Shown: positions 1-10,117, counted from the first letter of the stretch. The stretch is 64,000 nucleotides of DNA from Novosphingobium sp. 9U (GCF_902506425.1 NZ_LR732469.1:186001-250000); one strand, 5' to 3'. Numbers and translations: made by a program. The notes: generated by a model not told the origin, from the sequence alone.

Positions 1-1143
1 GAAGAGGTACGGCGAGAAGCTCCCCGATGCGGATAGCGACCAGCTGATGCCAAGCGCGCCCAATGCGGACGCCAGGAACGAGACGCAGTACAGTAGGCTG
101 AGCGTCGTCGCGTAGATGCGCAGCTGGAAGTAGCGTGCGACTAGGAACGAGATCAAATCGCTCTCCGCACCGATCGAGAGGCCCACCAGGAACATGGCCG
201 CGCCGATCACCGTCACGCTGTCGAGCGTGCTGCCCAGAAGCGCAAAGCCGATCGCGGGCAGGATCATCGAGAGCGCCGTCACCGGCGGCGTCGGATAACG
301 GTCGAGCGCCAGCCCGCAGGAGATCCGTCCGACGATGGTGCCAAAGGCGTAGAGCGGGACGATGTTGGCCGCCGCTTGCGCCGAGATGCCGTTGTCGACC
401 AGCATCAGGTTCATCTGGCTAGAATGCAGCGGCGTCTGCAGGAGGCACAGGAACATGCCGCCAAGGACGATCCAGAACACGCCGCTGCCCGTGATCGTCC
501 GATAATCCTGCCGCGCCGTGCGCCCGGCAGGATCGACCGTCGGCACGCTTTCGGGCACCATCTCCGGACTCTGGCGTACGCGGCCCTGCCCCCGCGGGAT
601 CAGCGCCAGCGCGGCGAGCCCCCCGGCCAGCGTCAGGGCGCCGAGCGCGAGATAGGCGCTGCGCCAGCCGAAGTGCTCGATCCACCAGTTCAGTGCCGGC
701 ACCAGCACGATCGCCAGTGCTGCCGGAAAACAGTTGACCACCGTCAAGGCAAGACCGGTGGCACGCTCGAACTTCTCGGCAACCAGGCGTGTGTAGACCA
801 GCGGGCTTGTGAGGCTCGCGACGGCAAGCACCACCGTGAAGATCGTCGCGTACCAGACGAAGTCGCCGTTCTGCATGGCGTAGGCGACGAAGCAGAGCGG
901 CACCAGCAGCGTGCCGAGCAAGGCGACGCGGCGCACGCCGACCCGATCGGTCAGGCGGCCGACCACAGGCAGCACCAGCAGCGTCGACAAGGTGGCGATG
1001 CCGATCAGCGCGAACTGCGCCCGCGACCACCCGAATTCGCGGATCAGGTGCGGAGCGAAGGCACTGTTGGTATAGGCGAACAGCGGCAGGCTGGTGCCCG
1101 ATCCGAGGCTCGCCGCCAGCAACGACCGCCAATTGCGGCGCAT
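1..1143 (-). CDS. MFS transporter, C-terminus cut by window edge
   Basis: Open reading frame on the minus strand that runs off the left edge after 381 codons, so the protein is incomplete at its C-terminus. Its translation is a run of hydrophobic segments typical of a 12-helix major facilitator. After the second helix it has the loop motif GRLTDRVGVRR, matching the MFS motif-A pattern G-x-x-x-D-R-x-G-R-R. I chose the ATG at 1143 (MRRNWRSLLAAS); a GTG at 1161 in the same frame would add six residues. It is divergent from the SDR gene at 1390 across a gap of about 250 bp. The substrate cannot be told from the sequence; a monocarboxylate or aromatic-acid porter is possible. The family call is firm and the substrate is unknown. 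Confidence 0.8.
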   Translation of the reverse strand, partial: MRRNWRSLLAASLGSGTSLPLFAYTNSAFAPHLIREFGWSRAQFALIGIATLSTLLVLPVVGRLTDRVGVRRVALLGTLLVPLCFVAYAMQNGDFVWYATIFTVVLAVASLTSPLVYTRLVAEKFERATGLALTVVNCFPAALAIVLVPALNWWIEHFGWRSAYLALGALTLAGGLAALALIPRGQGRVRQSPEMVPESVPTVDPAGRTARQDYRTITGSGVFWIVLGGMFLCLLQTPLHSSQMNLMLVDNGISAQAAANIVPLYAFGTIVGRISCGLALDRYPTPPVTALSMILPAIGFALLGSTLDSVTVIGAAMFLVGLSIGAESDLISFLVARYFQLRIYATTLSLLYCVSFLASALGALGISWSLSASGSFSPYLF

Positions 1144-1389
1144 TTCGCCCCAGTAACTCACATCGCCATCCCCGCAGCGCCGCTCGGAAGGCGGCATTCG
1201 TGCGCCGTTGTCCGCGATGCGCCTTCCAATGTCGAGGGCGTGCGGTTTGAAGGAAACGGCGCTCTCCCCACGCCTGTCCCGCACGAGCGATACTTGCGGG
1301 TGAAAGCAGTTGGCGTTTCGACAGCCACGCATCGAGCGGCTAGCCAAGCGCCCAACTTTGCGAATCGCAACAATCGGGGAGCTGCCGAA

Positions 1390-2184
1390 ATGAAGATCGA
1401 CAACACCATCGCCGCCATCGTCACCGGTGGCGCCTCGGGCCTGGGCCGCGCAAGTGCCAAGGCGCTGGCCGATGCCGGGGTGAAGGTCGCCATCTTCGAC
1501 ATCAGCGAAGAAGCCGGCGAGGCGTTCGCGTCCGAGATCGGTGGCGTGTTCTGCAACGTGAACATTATGGACGAAGAGAGCGTGGAAGCCGGCTTCGCCA
1601 AGGCCCGTGAGGCGCATGGCCAGGAGCGGATCGTGGTCCACTGCGCGGTTGTCGCCGGTGGCGGCAAGACGGTGTCGTTCGACAAGAAGACCGGCGCTTA
1701 CAAGCGCACCGCGACCGAGCAGATCGCGCGCTCGGCCGAAGGCATCTTCACCGCCAGCTACCGCGTCGCCTCCATTGCGGCGCTGGGCATGGCAAACGCC
1801 GATCCGCTGAACGAGGATGGCGAGCGTGGCTCGATCATCTTCACTTCGTCGGCAGCATCGCAGGATGGCCAGGTCGGCCAGGTCGCCTACGGCGGCGGCA
1901 AGGGCGCAGTGAACGCCATGGTCCTGCCGATGGCGCGCGACCTGATGGACCTGGGCATCCGCGTCAACGCGATCCTGCCCGGCACTTTCGCCACTCCGCC
2001 GATGCTGCGCGTCAAGGAGCATGCGCCCGAGGTGTTCGAAGGTCTCGGCAAGGCCGTCCCCTTCCCCAAGCGCCTGGGCAACCCCGAGGAGTTCGCCAGC
2101 TTGGTGCTCGAGCTTGCACGCAACACCTACATGAACGGCCAGCTGATCCGTCTCGACGGCGCGATCCGCATGCCGCCCAAGTAA
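1390..2184 (+). CDS. Short-chain dehydrogenase/reductase, HSD10-like
   Basis: A 264-residue classical SDR. The NAD(P)-binding motif TGGASGLG is at residues 12-19. The catalytic set is Ser153/154 (FTSSAAS), Tyr167 and Lys171 (YGGGK). The layout and length match the type-2 3-hydroxyacyl-CoA dehydrogenase group (HSD17B10-like), so oxidation of a 3-hydroxyacyl-CoA is plausible, but this subfamily call is an inference. The frame stays open far upstream; I chose ATG 1390 because the SDR fold begins there and a GGGGAG ribosome site sits about 9 nt before it. Divergent from the MFS gene and followed by a terminator hairpin at 2207-2235. Confidence 0.88.
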   Translation: MKIDNTIAAIVTGGASGLGRASAKALADAGVKVAIFDISEEAGEAFASEIGGVFCNVNIMDEESVEAGFAKAREAHGQERIVVHCAVVAGGGKTVSFDKKTGAYKRTATEQIARSAEGIFTASYRVASIAALGMANADPLNEDGERGSIIFTSSAASQDGQVGQVAYGGGKGAVNAMVLPMARDLMDLGIRVNAILPGTFATPPMLRVKEHAPEVFEGLGKAVPFPKRLGNPEEFASLVLELARNTYMNGQLIRLDGAIRMPPK

Positions 2185-2206
2185 GCGGGCTTTTCCAGGC
2201 AGAGTG

Positions 2207-2240
2207 AAGGGCCGTGCCGGAAGGTGCGGCCCTTTCTGGT
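2207..2240 (+). terminator. Intrinsic terminator after the SDR gene
   Basis: AAGGGCCG and CGGCCCTT pair as an 8-bp stem around a 12-nt loop, followed by a short T-rich run (TTTCTGGTT). It begins 22 nt after the SDR stop codon. The hairpin covers the possible GTG start at 2224 of the next gene, which argues against that start. Confidence 0.6.
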
Positions 2241-2319
2241 TCGGAAGGGTGTGCCGCACCGTGCAAGTCGAAGCGTTAACCTTCCTTCTCTAGAGGCTGA
2301 GGGCTCGGCGGAGGGTTCC

Positions 2320-3516
2320 TTGGGATTGTTGCGGCTACTTCTGGCGCTTGCGGTGCTAGTCAGCCATGCTGGCTTGCAGGGCCGCCCGCTGCTCGTCGAT
2401 GGCCCCGTGGCAGTGCAGATCTTCTACATCGTTTCAGGCTTCTACATGGGCCTGGTACTGAACGAACGCTACGATCGGCTGGCCCTCAACAGGGTGTTCT
2501 ACGTGAACCGGCTGGCGCGCATCTATCCAGTCTACTTCGCCTTCCTCGCGCTCTATCTTGCCGTTTTCGCATTGCTGCAGTGGAGCACTGGCACCTCGCC
2601 ATTAGCGCCATACTTTGGGGCCGGCGTGAGCATTGCCGACAAGGTCCTGCTGGGGCTGCTGAACCTGACCGTCGTGGGGCAGGACCTCACCTTTTACCTC
2701 GCTCCGGCAGACGGGCATCTGGTGCGAAGCGCCATGCCGTTCCAGCAAGGCGGCCACGAGGTGTTCCGCTTCATGGCCATTCCGATGGCATGGTCGCTCG
2801 CGCTGGAGCTGTACTTCTACGCCGTCGCGCCGTTCATCGCCCGCCGTCCGGTTCGGCAGATCGCGTGCGTGATGGTACTCTCGCTGCTCGCCCGGATCGT
2901 GGCAGCGTGCGCGGGCGTGAGCGCCGATCCATTCAGCTACCGCTTCTTCCCGTTCGAGCTTGCCCTCTTCCTGGCAGGTGTCCTCGGCTATCGAGCGTGG
3001 GCGGCATCGCCCCGGGCATGGCAAGGCACGCGTCCAAGGCTGCTCGCCGTCGCCGCCGTGGCCGCGGTCGTGTTCTACCCCGTCCTGCTCGGAAATTGGT
3101 CGGAGATCGCGTTCTTCACGCCGGCGCGCGTGACGACGCTCGCCCTCATGGCGGTCGCTCTCCCTGCGATCCACGAGTGTAGCCGCAACTGGCGGGCTGA
3201 CCGCAGGATCGGCGAATTGTCGTTCCCGCTCTACCTTGGTCACCTTCTCGTCCTGGGTTTGATCCCCAGGACCGGCATGCTGGAGAGCCATCCGCTGCTT
3301 TATCTTGCGGCTGCCATCACCGTCAGCGGCCTTCTGGCCTGGTTCGTGGTGCGGTTCGTCGAGAGCGGCGTCGAGCGCTGGCGCCGTCGCAACGCCGCGC
3401 GAGCTGGAGCAGTGGACCGCGCTCAGGAGCCTCCGCGCGTCCCCGACATCGAGCGCACTTACAAGCCACCATGCCCGGTGCACCTGTCCGCTTGCCAAGG
3501 GAGCGTCGCTGCCTGA
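2320..3516 (+). CDS. Acyltransferase family 3 membrane protein
   Basis: An integral membrane protein of about 398 residues with some ten hydrophobic segments, typical of the acyltransferase-3 family (OafA/NodX/ExoZ type) that O-acetylates or O-acylates surface polysaccharides or other envelope molecules. The N-terminal core LRLLLALAVLVSHA carries the usual His in the first helix, followed by an FYIVSGFYMG segment and the NRLARIYPVYF segment common in this family. I prefer the TTG at 2320, preceded by GCGGAGG, over a GTG at 2224 that lies inside the terminator hairpin and would add 32 atypical residues. The acyl acceptor is unknown. It sits 11 bp before rutB but has no evident link to pyrimidine breakdown. 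Confidence 0.8.
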   Translation: MGLLRLLLALAVLVSHAGLQGRPLLVDGPVAVQIFYIVSGFYMGLVLNERYDRLALNRVFYVNRLARIYPVYFAFLALYLAVFALLQWSTGTSPLAPYFGAGVSIADKVLLGLLNLTVVGQDLTFYLAPADGHLVRSAMPFQQGGHEVFRFMAIPMAWSLALELYFYAVAPFIARRPVRQIACVMVLSLLARIVAACAGVSADPFSYRFFPFELALFLAGVLGYRAWAASPRAWQGTRPRLLAVAAVAAVVFYPVLLGNWSEIAFFTPARVTTLALMAVALPAIHECSRNWRADRRIGELSFPLYLGHLLVLGLIPRTGMLESHPLLYLAAAITVSGLLAWFVVRFVESGVERWRRRNAARAGAVDRAQEPPRVPDIERTYKPPCPVHLSACQGSVAA

Positions 3517-3527
3517 TACTCCGCTAA

Positions 3528-4256
<729 letters not shown>

Positions 4257-4260
4257 CCGC

Positions 4261-4644
4261 TTGCCCTTCGAGCCGATCAACCCGCCCGCATTCCCCCCGC
4301 CAATCGCGCCCTACTCCGCCGGAGCGAAGGCGGGCAACGTGCTCTACGTATCGGGCATGCTGGCTTTGGGCGAAGGCGGCAGCGTGCTCCACATCGGCGA
4401 TCCGGCGGCACAGACGCGCCACGTCCTCGAAGCGATCAGGACGACGGTGGAGGCCGCCGGCGGCACCATGGCCGACATCGCGATGAACCACATCTTCCTG
4501 AAGAGCATGGCCGATTACGCCGCGTTTAACGGGGTCTATGCTGAGTACTTCCCCGGCGACAAGCCGGCGCGCTACTGCATCAAGTGCGATCTGGTGAAGC
4601 CCGAGTGCCTGGTCGAGATCGCCAGCGTGGCGCACCTTGCCTGA
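4261..4644 (+). CDS. rutC: RutC, aminoacrylate-processing RidA-family protein
   Basis: A 127-residue RidA/YjgF/UK114-family protein. RutC is thought to deaminate or otherwise process aminoacrylate produced in pyrimidine breakdown. The N-terminus [13 protein letters not shown], the [10 protein letters not shown] segment and the Cys-containing [10 protein letters not shown] region match RutC rather than generic RidA. It starts with TTG at 4261, supported by AGGAG at 4249-4253 with 7-nt spacing and by the position right after the rutB stop. Its end overlaps rutD by 8 bp, so the two are probably translationally coupled. Confidence 0.92.
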   Translation: MPFEPINPPAFPPPIAPYSAGAKAGNVLYVSGMLALGEGGSVLHIGDPAAQTRHVLEAIRTTVEAAGGTMADIAMNHIFLKSMADYAAFNGVYAEYFPGDKPARYCIKCDLVKPECLVEIASVAHLA

Positions 4645-5422
4645 GGCCGCGGGGCTCTTCTACGAAACCCACGGCGATCCCGCGAACCCGCCGCTGATCC
4701 TCTCGAGCGGGTTGGGTGGATCGGCCGGATACTGGGCGCCGAACGTTGCGGCGCTAGCGACACGCTTCCACGTCATCGCCTACGATCACCGCGGCACCGG
4801 CCGGAGCGACCGCGCGCTGCCTGACGCCAGCATCGGTGCCATGGCGAGCGACGTGCTGGCTTTGTTGGACGCGCTGGGGATCGAGCGGGCCGATGTGATC
4901 GGCCATGCGCTCGGCGGCCATGTCGCGCTCGAACTGGCTCGGACAGCGCCCGAGCGCGCGGGGCGCCTGGTCGTGATCAACGGCTGGTCCAGTCTCGATC
5001 CGCAGACAGCACGCTGCTTCGACGTGCGTCTGACTTTGCTTCGCAGCGCCGGCGCGCGGGCCTACCTCCAGGCACAGCCCTTGTTCCTGTTTCCCGCCAC
5101 CTGGTTGTCCGATCACGACGCGCAGCTTTGCGCTGAACTAGAGACGCACCTGGCGCACTGGCCCGGCGACGCGACGATCGAAGCCAGGATCACGGCAGTG
5201 GCAGCGTTCGATGCGTCGGCGTGGTTGCACGAGATCGGCAGTCCGGTGCTGTTCGTGTGTGCCGTGGACGATCTCCTGGTGCCTTGGACGTGCTCGGCGC
5301 GAATGGTGGAGCGGCTCGGCGCATCGGCGGAACTGGTGCGGTTCGCCCATGGCGGACATGCCTGCAACGTGACCGAGGCAGAGCGCTTCAACGAAGCCGT
5401 CCTGGGGTTCCTGACAACATGA
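4637..5422 (+). CDS. rutD: RutD, alpha/beta hydrolase of the Rut pathway
   Basis: A 261-residue alpha/beta-hydrolase. RutD speeds late hydrolysis steps of the Rut route (aminoacrylate or carbamate level; its exact substrate is debated). The oxyanion stretch [11 protein letters not shown], the [10 protein letters not shown] loop and the nucleophile-elbow region [11 protein letters not shown] are visible. In the elbow Ala takes the usual nucleophile Ser position (G-H-A-L-G-G), as in many RutD proteins. A C-terminal catalytic His lies in FAHGGHACN. The start is TTG 4637 inside the end of rutC. It is separated from rutA by a palindromic repeat. Confidence 0.88.
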   Translation: MPEAAGLFYETHGDPANPPLILSSGLGGSAGYWAPNVAALATRFHVIAYDHRGTGRSDRALPDASIGAMASDVLALLDALGIERADVIGHALGGHVALELARTAPERAGRLVVINGWSSLDPQTARCFDVRLTLLRSAGARAYLQAQPLFLFPATWLSDHDAQLCAELETHLAHWPGDATIEARITAVAAFDASAWLHEIGSPVLFVCAVDDLLVPWTCSARMVERLGASAELVRFAHGGHACNVTEAERFNEAVLGFLTT

Positions 5423-5430
5423 CCACCTCA

Positions 5431-5504
5431 CCCGTTCGTGTCGAGCGTAGTCGAGACGCGCTGGTGCGGCGCGATGTGTCTCGACTTCGCTCGATACGAA
5501 CGGG
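5431..5504. repeat. REP-like inverted repeat between rutD and rutA
   Basis: Two near-complementary arms, about 5431-5457 and 5478-5504, each containing CTCGACT or its complement, with ends CCCGTTCGT and ACGAACGGG. They would fold into a long hairpin separated by a GC-rich loop. Extragenic palindromes of this look are common in sphingomonad genomes (recalled, not searched). Its place inside the rut cluster may stabilise the upstream rutBCD message or lower read-through into rutA. Confidence 0.8.
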
Positions 5505-5526
5505 AACTCAGCGGAGGTAAGCAACC

Positions 5527-6600
5527 ATGCAAGTCGGCGTTTTCGTTCCCATCAACAACAACGGCTGGCTGATCAGCGAGAACGCGCCGCAGTACCTGCC
5601 CAGCTTCGATCTTAACAAGCAGATCGCCCAGAGCGCGGAAAAGCACGGCCTCGATTTCCTGCTCTCGATGATCAAACTGCGCGGGTTCGGCGGCAAGACG
5701 CAGTTCTGGGAGTATGGGCTGGAGAGCTTCACGCTGATGACGGGCCTCGCCGCCGTGACCGAGCGGATCAAGATCTACGCCACCTGCCCCACGCTGATCA
5801 TCCCACCGGCCTTCGCGGCACGGATGTGCAACACGATCGATTCTATCAGCCACGGCCGCTTCGGCCTGAACCTCATCACCGGCTGGCAGCCGCCCGAGTA
5901 CACGCAAATGGGGCTGTGGCCGGGCGACGAGCACTTCCGCAACCGCTACCAGGTGCTCGACGAATATGCCCGCATCCTGCGCGAGTTGTGGGAGACCGGG
6001 CGCAGCGACTTCAAGGGTCGGTTCTATCAGATGGATGACTGCCGGGTCGAACCGCGGCCTGAAGCGGAGATGAAGATCATCTGCGCCGGATCGTCGGACG
6101 CCGGGCTCGCGTTCTCGGCGCAGTGGGCGGACTATGCGTTTTGTCTGGGCGTGGGGGTCAACACGCCCACCTCCTTCGCCTCCAACAACACGCGCCTTGC
6201 GAAGTTCACGGCGGAGACGGGCCGTGCGGTGTCCGTCTTCGTGCTGATCATGATCATCGCCGCAGAGACCAACGAGGAGGCGATGGCGCGCTGGCAGCAC
6301 ATCAACGCCGGGGTCGACCTCGATGCGATCGCCTGGCTTGCCGACCAGGGCGCCAAGGACACGGTCAACACGGACACCAACGTGCGCCAGCTCGCCGCAC
6401 CCGAGGGCGCGGTGAACATCAATATGGGCACGCTGGTCGGCAGCTACGAAAGCGTTGCGCGCATGCTGGACGAGATGGCGGAAGTGCCAAACACCGGCGG
6501 CGTGCTGCTGACGTTCGACGACTTCGTGGAAGGCGTCGAGACGTTCGGCACCCGCATCCAGCCGCTGATGAAGAGCCGCTCGGCCGTCACGTCACCGTGA
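5527..6600 (+). CDS. rutA: Pyrimidine monooxygenase RutA
   Basis: A 357-residue flavin-dependent luciferase-family monooxygenase. RutA uses FMNH2 and O2 to open the uracil ring (N3-C4), yielding ureidoacrylate, the substrate of RutB. The N-terminus [12 protein letters not shown], the [15 protein letters not shown] segment and the [19 protein letters not shown] segment are hallmarks of RutA within the luciferase-like family. ATG 5527 follows GCGGAGG. Unlike the E. coli order (rutABCDEFG) it is last in this cluster, after rutBCD and a palindrome. No flavin reductase rutF, transporter rutG or regulator rutR is nearby, so FMNH2 must come from elsewhere. Its 3' end overlaps the convergent SDR gene by 14 bp. 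Confidence 0.94.
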   Translation: MQVGVFVPINNNGWLISENAPQYLPSFDLNKQIAQSAEKHGLDFLLSMIKLRGFGGKTQFWEYGLESFTLMTGLAAVTERIKIYATCPTLIIPPAFAARMCNTIDSISHGRFGLNLITGWQPPEYTQMGLWPGDEHFRNRYQVLDEYARILRELWETGRSDFKGRFYQMDDCRVEPRPEAEMKIICAGSSDAGLAFSAQWADYAFCLGVGVNTPTSFASNNTRLAKFTAETGRAVSVFVLIMIIAAETNEEAMARWQHINAGVDLDAIAWLADQGAKDTVNTDTNVRQLAAPEGAVNINMGTLVGSYESVARMLDEMAEVPNTGGVLLTFDDFVEGVETFGTRIQPLMKSRSAVTSP

Positions 6601-7333
6601 AGCCGGCATCCACGTTCAGCACTTGGTTGGTCACCCGGTGCGCGGCAGGCGTCGCGAAGTAGAGCACGGCCGAACCGATGTCGCGCGGGGTGCACATGCC
6701 GAGCGGCGGGCGGCGATTGCCGGGTCCGACCGGTGGCGGCCCCTCTGCGCCGATCGCGCCGGGCGTGGCGACGCCGCCGGGCAGCACGGTATTGACGGTG
6801 ATCGCATGCTCGGCCAGCTCGAACGCGGCCGTCATCGTCAACGTGGCGAGCCCGCCCTTCGAGGCGAGATAGGCCGAGAGGCCTTGCACGATCTGGCCCT
6901 CTAGCCCGCACGAGGCGCAATTGACGATGCGTCCGCCCTCACCCTTGGCGATCATCGCGCGCGCGACTTCGCGGATCAGCAAGTAGGGCGCGAGGCCGTT
7001 CACCGCGTGGAGGCGCTGCCAGTGCGCCGCGGTCCCGTCCAGCAGCAGTTCGCGATGCTGAAGCCCGGCGTTGTTGACCAGCACCCAGGGCGCGCCGTGG
7101 CGCTCGACAACTTGGGCCACCGCGGAAACGATCGAGGCTTCGTCCGCCAGATCGGCCAGCACGAAGTCAGCCGCCACGCCGCGCTCGACCTGGTCGCGAG
7201 CGCCCGGCTCATCGCGGTCGAGTATGACAACCTTGGCGCCTGCTTCGCTCAGGACTTCGCAGATTCCCAAGCCGATGCCCATGGCGCCGCCAGTCACGAG
7301 TGCGACGCGCCCACTCAAGTCGAACAAACCCAT
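6587..7333 (-). CDS. Short-chain dehydrogenase/reductase
   Basis: A 248-residue classical SDR. The cofactor motif TGGAMGIG begins near residue 15, NNAG is at about 88-91, the catalytic Ser lies in CASCGLEG, and Tyr and Lys lie in YLASK. An Asp after the second beta strand (VVILDRDE) suggests NAD(H) preference. It is convergent with rutA and overlaps it by 14 bp, so it is not part of that operon. The rut cluster here lacks rutE (malonic-semialdehyde reductase); this SDR is a possible but unproven stand-in. The substrate is unknown. Confidence 0.85.
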   Translation of the reverse strand: MGLFDLSGRVALVTGGAMGIGLGICEVLSEAGAKVVILDRDEPGARDQVERGVAADFVLADLADEASIVSAVAQVVERHGAPWVLVNNAGLQHRELLLDGTAAHWQRLHAVNGLAPYLLIREVARAMIAKGEGGRIVNCASCGLEGQIVQGLSAYLASKGGLATLTMTAAFELAEHAITVNTVLPGGVATPGAIGAEGPPPVGPGNRRPPLGMCTPRDIGSAVLYFATPAAHRVTNQVLNVDAGFTVT

Positions 7334-7422
7334 CGAACCGGCACTCCCCGTGATCGAGCGCTTAGCGCCCTGTCACGCCGACATGCCCCGCCTTGCGAAC
7401 CCCGGCAAGCCGCGGGTCGCGC

Positions 7423-8409
7423 TCAGGCCGTCTGCTCGTTACCGATCGCCTGGGCGAGGATCACCATGAAGCGCCCTTGGGCGTCCATCCAGGTATGGCT
7501 CGGCTCCCAGCCCCCGGCGAGCAGCAGCGTGGCGGCACTGCGGCCTTCGTACTTGTGGCTGTTCTCCGTGTGGATCGTCTCGCCGCGGGAGAGGGAGAAG
7601 CTGCGCCCGGCAACCTCGAACGCGATATCGCGCCGGGCCTCCAGGTGCATTTCGATGCGGGCACGTGCATCGTTCCACACGGCGCGGTGAAGCAGCGCCT
7701 CCACCGGGATCGTGCCACCAAGCTCACGATTGATGCGGTGGGCCAGGTTGAGGTTGAACTCGGCCGTCACGCCCTGCGCATCGTCGTACGCCGCGGCGAG
7801 CACCGTCTCGTCCTTGATCCGGTCCATGCCGATCAGCAACTGGCTGCCGCTGCCCAGTGTCGCGCGCATGGTTCGCAGCAGGTCGACGGCGGCCGCAGGC
7901 TCCATGTTGCCGATGGTGGAGCCTGGGAAGAACCCCAGGCGCGGCTGCGAGGACAAAGCCGCGGGCAACTGCGCGGGTTCGCTGAAGTCCGCTTCGACCG
8001 GATGGATCGGCAAGCCCGGATAGCGCGCGGCCAGCGGCGCGCAGCTTTCCCGCAGGAAGTCGCCCGAGATGTCGATCGGCACGTAGCCGGAAGGGGCGAT
8101 GCAATCGAGCAGCAGTGGGGTCTTGGTGGCGCTGCCCGCGCCGAACTCGACCACGACCCTGCCGGGCCCCACGGTCGAGGCGATCTCCGCGCAGCGCTCC
8201 GACAGGATGCCGACTTCGGTGCGCGTCGGGTAGTACTCGGGCAGGACGGTGATCGCTTCGAACAGTTCGCTGCCGCGGTGGTCGTAGAACCAGCGGGCCG
8301 GGATCGCCTTGCGCGATTGCGACAGGCCGGTCAGTACGTCTTCGCGAAACTGGATGTGGAGCGTGTCGGAGGCACGGTCGTCCTCCCGGATCAGCGCTGT
8401 CGTGGCCAT
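7423..8409 (-). CDS. egtD: L-histidine N-alpha-methyltransferase EgtD
   Basis: A 328-residue SAM-dependent methyltransferase that trimethylates histidine to hercynine, the first step of ergothioneine synthesis. Seen features: the N-terminal ARWFYDHRGSELFE block, EYYPTRTE, the SAM site VVEFGAGSATKT, the FFPGSTIGN block, and a C-terminal HTENSHKY motif that helps form the histidine pocket. All are diagnostic for EgtD. The frame is open upstream; I chose ATG 8409 because it begins MATTALI two bases after the egtB stop. Second gene of an egtB-egtD operon. Confidence 0.95.
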   Translation of the reverse strand: MATTALIREDDRASDTLHIQFREDVLTGLSQSRKAIPARWFYDHRGSELFEAITVLPEYYPTRTEVGILSERCAEIASTVGPGRVVVEFGAGSATKTPLLLDCIAPSGYVPIDISGDFLRESCAPLAARYPGLPIHPVEADFSEPAQLPAALSSQPRLGFFPGSTIGNMEPAAAVDLLRTMRATLGSGSQLLIGMDRIKDETVLAAAYDDAQGVTAEFNLNLAHRINRELGGTIPVEALLHRAVWNDARARIEMHLEARRDIAFEVAGRSFSLSRGETIHTENSHKYEGRSAATLLLAGGWEPSHTWMDAQGRFMVILAQAIGNEQTA

Positions 8410-8411
8410 CG

Positions 8412-9647
8412 TCAGAGATCCTTGGCGAGGCGCAGACCGGTGAACTGCCAGCGCTGATGAGGGTAGAAGAAGTTGCGATAGCTGGCGCGGGAGTGACCGC
8501 GGGGCGTGGCGCAACTGGCGCCGCGCAGCACGAACTGGCCGCTCATGAACTTGCCGTTGTACTCGCCCACCGCGCCTGCGGCCGGACGGAAGCGCGGGTA
8601 GGGCAGGTAGGCGGAACGCGTCCACTGCCACACGTCTCCGAACAGGGTAGACCCGCCGGCAGGGCTGACGGCTCCACCCTGATCGAACTGGTTGCCCGAT
8701 CGCGCATCGTGGGCCTGCCCGATTGCTTCCCACTCGAACTCCGTGGGCAAGCGCAGCCCGGCCCAGGACGCGAAGGCATCGGCCTCGTAATACGAGATGT
8801 GCGTGACCGGCGCATCCGGATCGCGCACCCGCCAACCCTCGAGCATAAAGCTTTCGCCCTGTCGCCAATAGAGCGGCGCGTCGATGCCCTCGCGCTGCAC
8901 CCAAGCCCAGCCGTCGGAAAGCCACGGGGCAGCCGTGCGATAGCCACCGTCGGCGATGAAGGCATCCCAGTCGCGCTGGGTGACGAGGCGGTCGGCCAAT
9001 GCGAAAGGCTCGATCAGCACCCTGTGCGACGGGCCCTCGTTATCGAAGGCGAACCCCTCGCCGCCATGTCCGATGCGGGCGATGCCGCCCGGGTGCTCGT
9101 ACCAGCCGCTGGGCGACGGGCTGCGCTGCGTCGCTCCTCTTGCGGGAGCGTATGCGGGGCCGAGCGGATTGCTCCACAGCGCATGCTTGATGTCGGTGAG
9201 CAGGAGTTCCTGATGCTGCTGCTCGTGCTGGATGCCCAGTTCGATCAGTGGCGCCAGTTCCGGACGCGTCAGCAACGGCGCGAGCGCGGCGTCGACATGC
9301 GCGCGCCAAGCCAGCACCTCGTCGAGGCTCGGCCGCGAGAGCAGGCCACGCGCGGCGCGGGCATGGCGAGCGCCTTCCGCTTCGTAGTAGGAGTTGAACA
9401 GGAAGGGCCAGCGCTCGTCGAAGCGCGTGTAGCCCGGCAGGTGATCGCGCAGCAGGAAGGTCTCGAAGAACCACGTCGTGTGCGCCAGGTGCCACTTCGC
9501 CGGCGAGGCGTCGGGCATCGACTGAACGGTGGCGTCGGCATCGCTCAGCGGCGCGACCAAAGCCTCGCTCAAGAGCCGAGTGGCTCGAAAACGTTCTGCC
9601 TGAGATGCTCCCCAGGCCGCTCCGCTCAGAGTGGTCGCAGCCTCCAT
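8412..9647 (-). CDS. egtB: Hercynine oxygenase (sulfoxide synthase) EgtB
   Basis: A 411-residue protein with an N-terminal DinB-like iron domain and a C-terminal FGE-sulfatase (formylglycine-generating-enzyme-like) domain. It couples hercynine with a thiol donor (cysteine or gamma-glutamylcysteine) using O2 and non-haem iron. The iron site is seen as a His in WHLAH (53/56) and His141/His145 in HEQQHQE. The C-terminal half shows the W-G-D-V-W-Q-W-like segment (FGDVWQWTRS) and the end GLRLAKDL. Which thiol it uses cannot be settled here. It is first in the operon with egtD; egtA, egtC and egtE are not in the window, as is common outside actinobacteria. Confidence 0.94.
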   Translation of the reverse strand: MEAATTLSGAAWGASQAERFRATRLLSEALVAPLSDADATVQSMPDASPAKWHLAHTTWFFETFLLRDHLPGYTRFDERWPFLFNSYYEAEGARHARAARGLLSRPSLDEVLAWRAHVDAALAPLLTRPELAPLIELGIQHEQQHQELLLTDIKHALWSNPLGPAYAPARGATQRSPSPSGWYEHPGGIARIGHGGEGFAFDNEGPSHRVLIEPFALADRLVTQRDWDAFIADGGYRTAAPWLSDGWAWVQREGIDAPLYWRQGESFMLEGWRVRDPDAPVTHISYYEADAFASWAGLRLPTEFEWEAIGQAHDARSGNQFDQGGAVSPAGGSTLFGDVWQWTRSAYLPYPRFRPAAGAVGEYNGKFMSGQFVLRGASCATPRGHSRASYRNFFYPHQRWQFTGLRLAKDL

Positions 9648-9985
9648 GCGCGGTTAACGTACGATAAGCGCATCGGCTCCCGCAAGGCCGTTGCCCCCGG
9701 GGGAAAGTCGACGCGATCACGGGGCGCGAGCGCCAGGGCAGGCGAACCGCGGGGAATGGGGGAGCGATGAAGCTACGGACCCATTCGGCGCCAGTTCCGG
9801 ACCGAGCCTAAGGAACACGCGCCAGGATCAAGGGGTCAGTTTTGGCTGGTACACATTCGCATCGTATCACCTCTTCGTTGGCGAGAGGGGAACACGAGCC
9901 TGGCGTGGTCGCCTGAGACACTCGCGCGCTTTAGCCTTTGGTGACGCGGGGCAAGCTGCTTCCCATTCAAAAGCCGCGGGTCGGA

Positions 9986-10060
9986 AGGTGTGACTTCGCG
10001 AGAGCGTCCGACCAGCTCTCTCGGGAACACCTCAACCTTATGGGTAGAGATTGAGGGTGT
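9986..10060. other. Two mutually exclusive hairpins
   Basis: AGGTGT (9986-9991) can pair with ACACCT (10027-10032), extended by CGAGAG (9999-10004) with CTCTCG (10018-10023). The same ACACCTCAA (10027-10035) can instead pair with TTGAGGGTGT (10051-10060), one G bulged. The shared middle arm makes the two folds exclusive, as in attenuators, but no gene immediately downstream on the plus strand would use it. Confidence 0.4.
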
Positions 10061-10117
10061 CACGAAAGGTTTGCTGCTGGTGGTGGAAGTTGGGGTTGAT
10101 GCCGTGAGGAAGCGGAC

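Noticed and set aside
376..1389. Long N-terminal extension of the SDR frame
   Set aside because: It is antisense to the MFS transporter gene and crosses the divergent promoter region; the SDR fold and ribosome site place the start at 1390.
9830..9860. Possible insertion-sequence end (GGGGTCAGTTTTGGCTGG)
   Set aside because: The wording recalls some transposon ends, but no matching inverted end, target duplication or transposase remnant was found.
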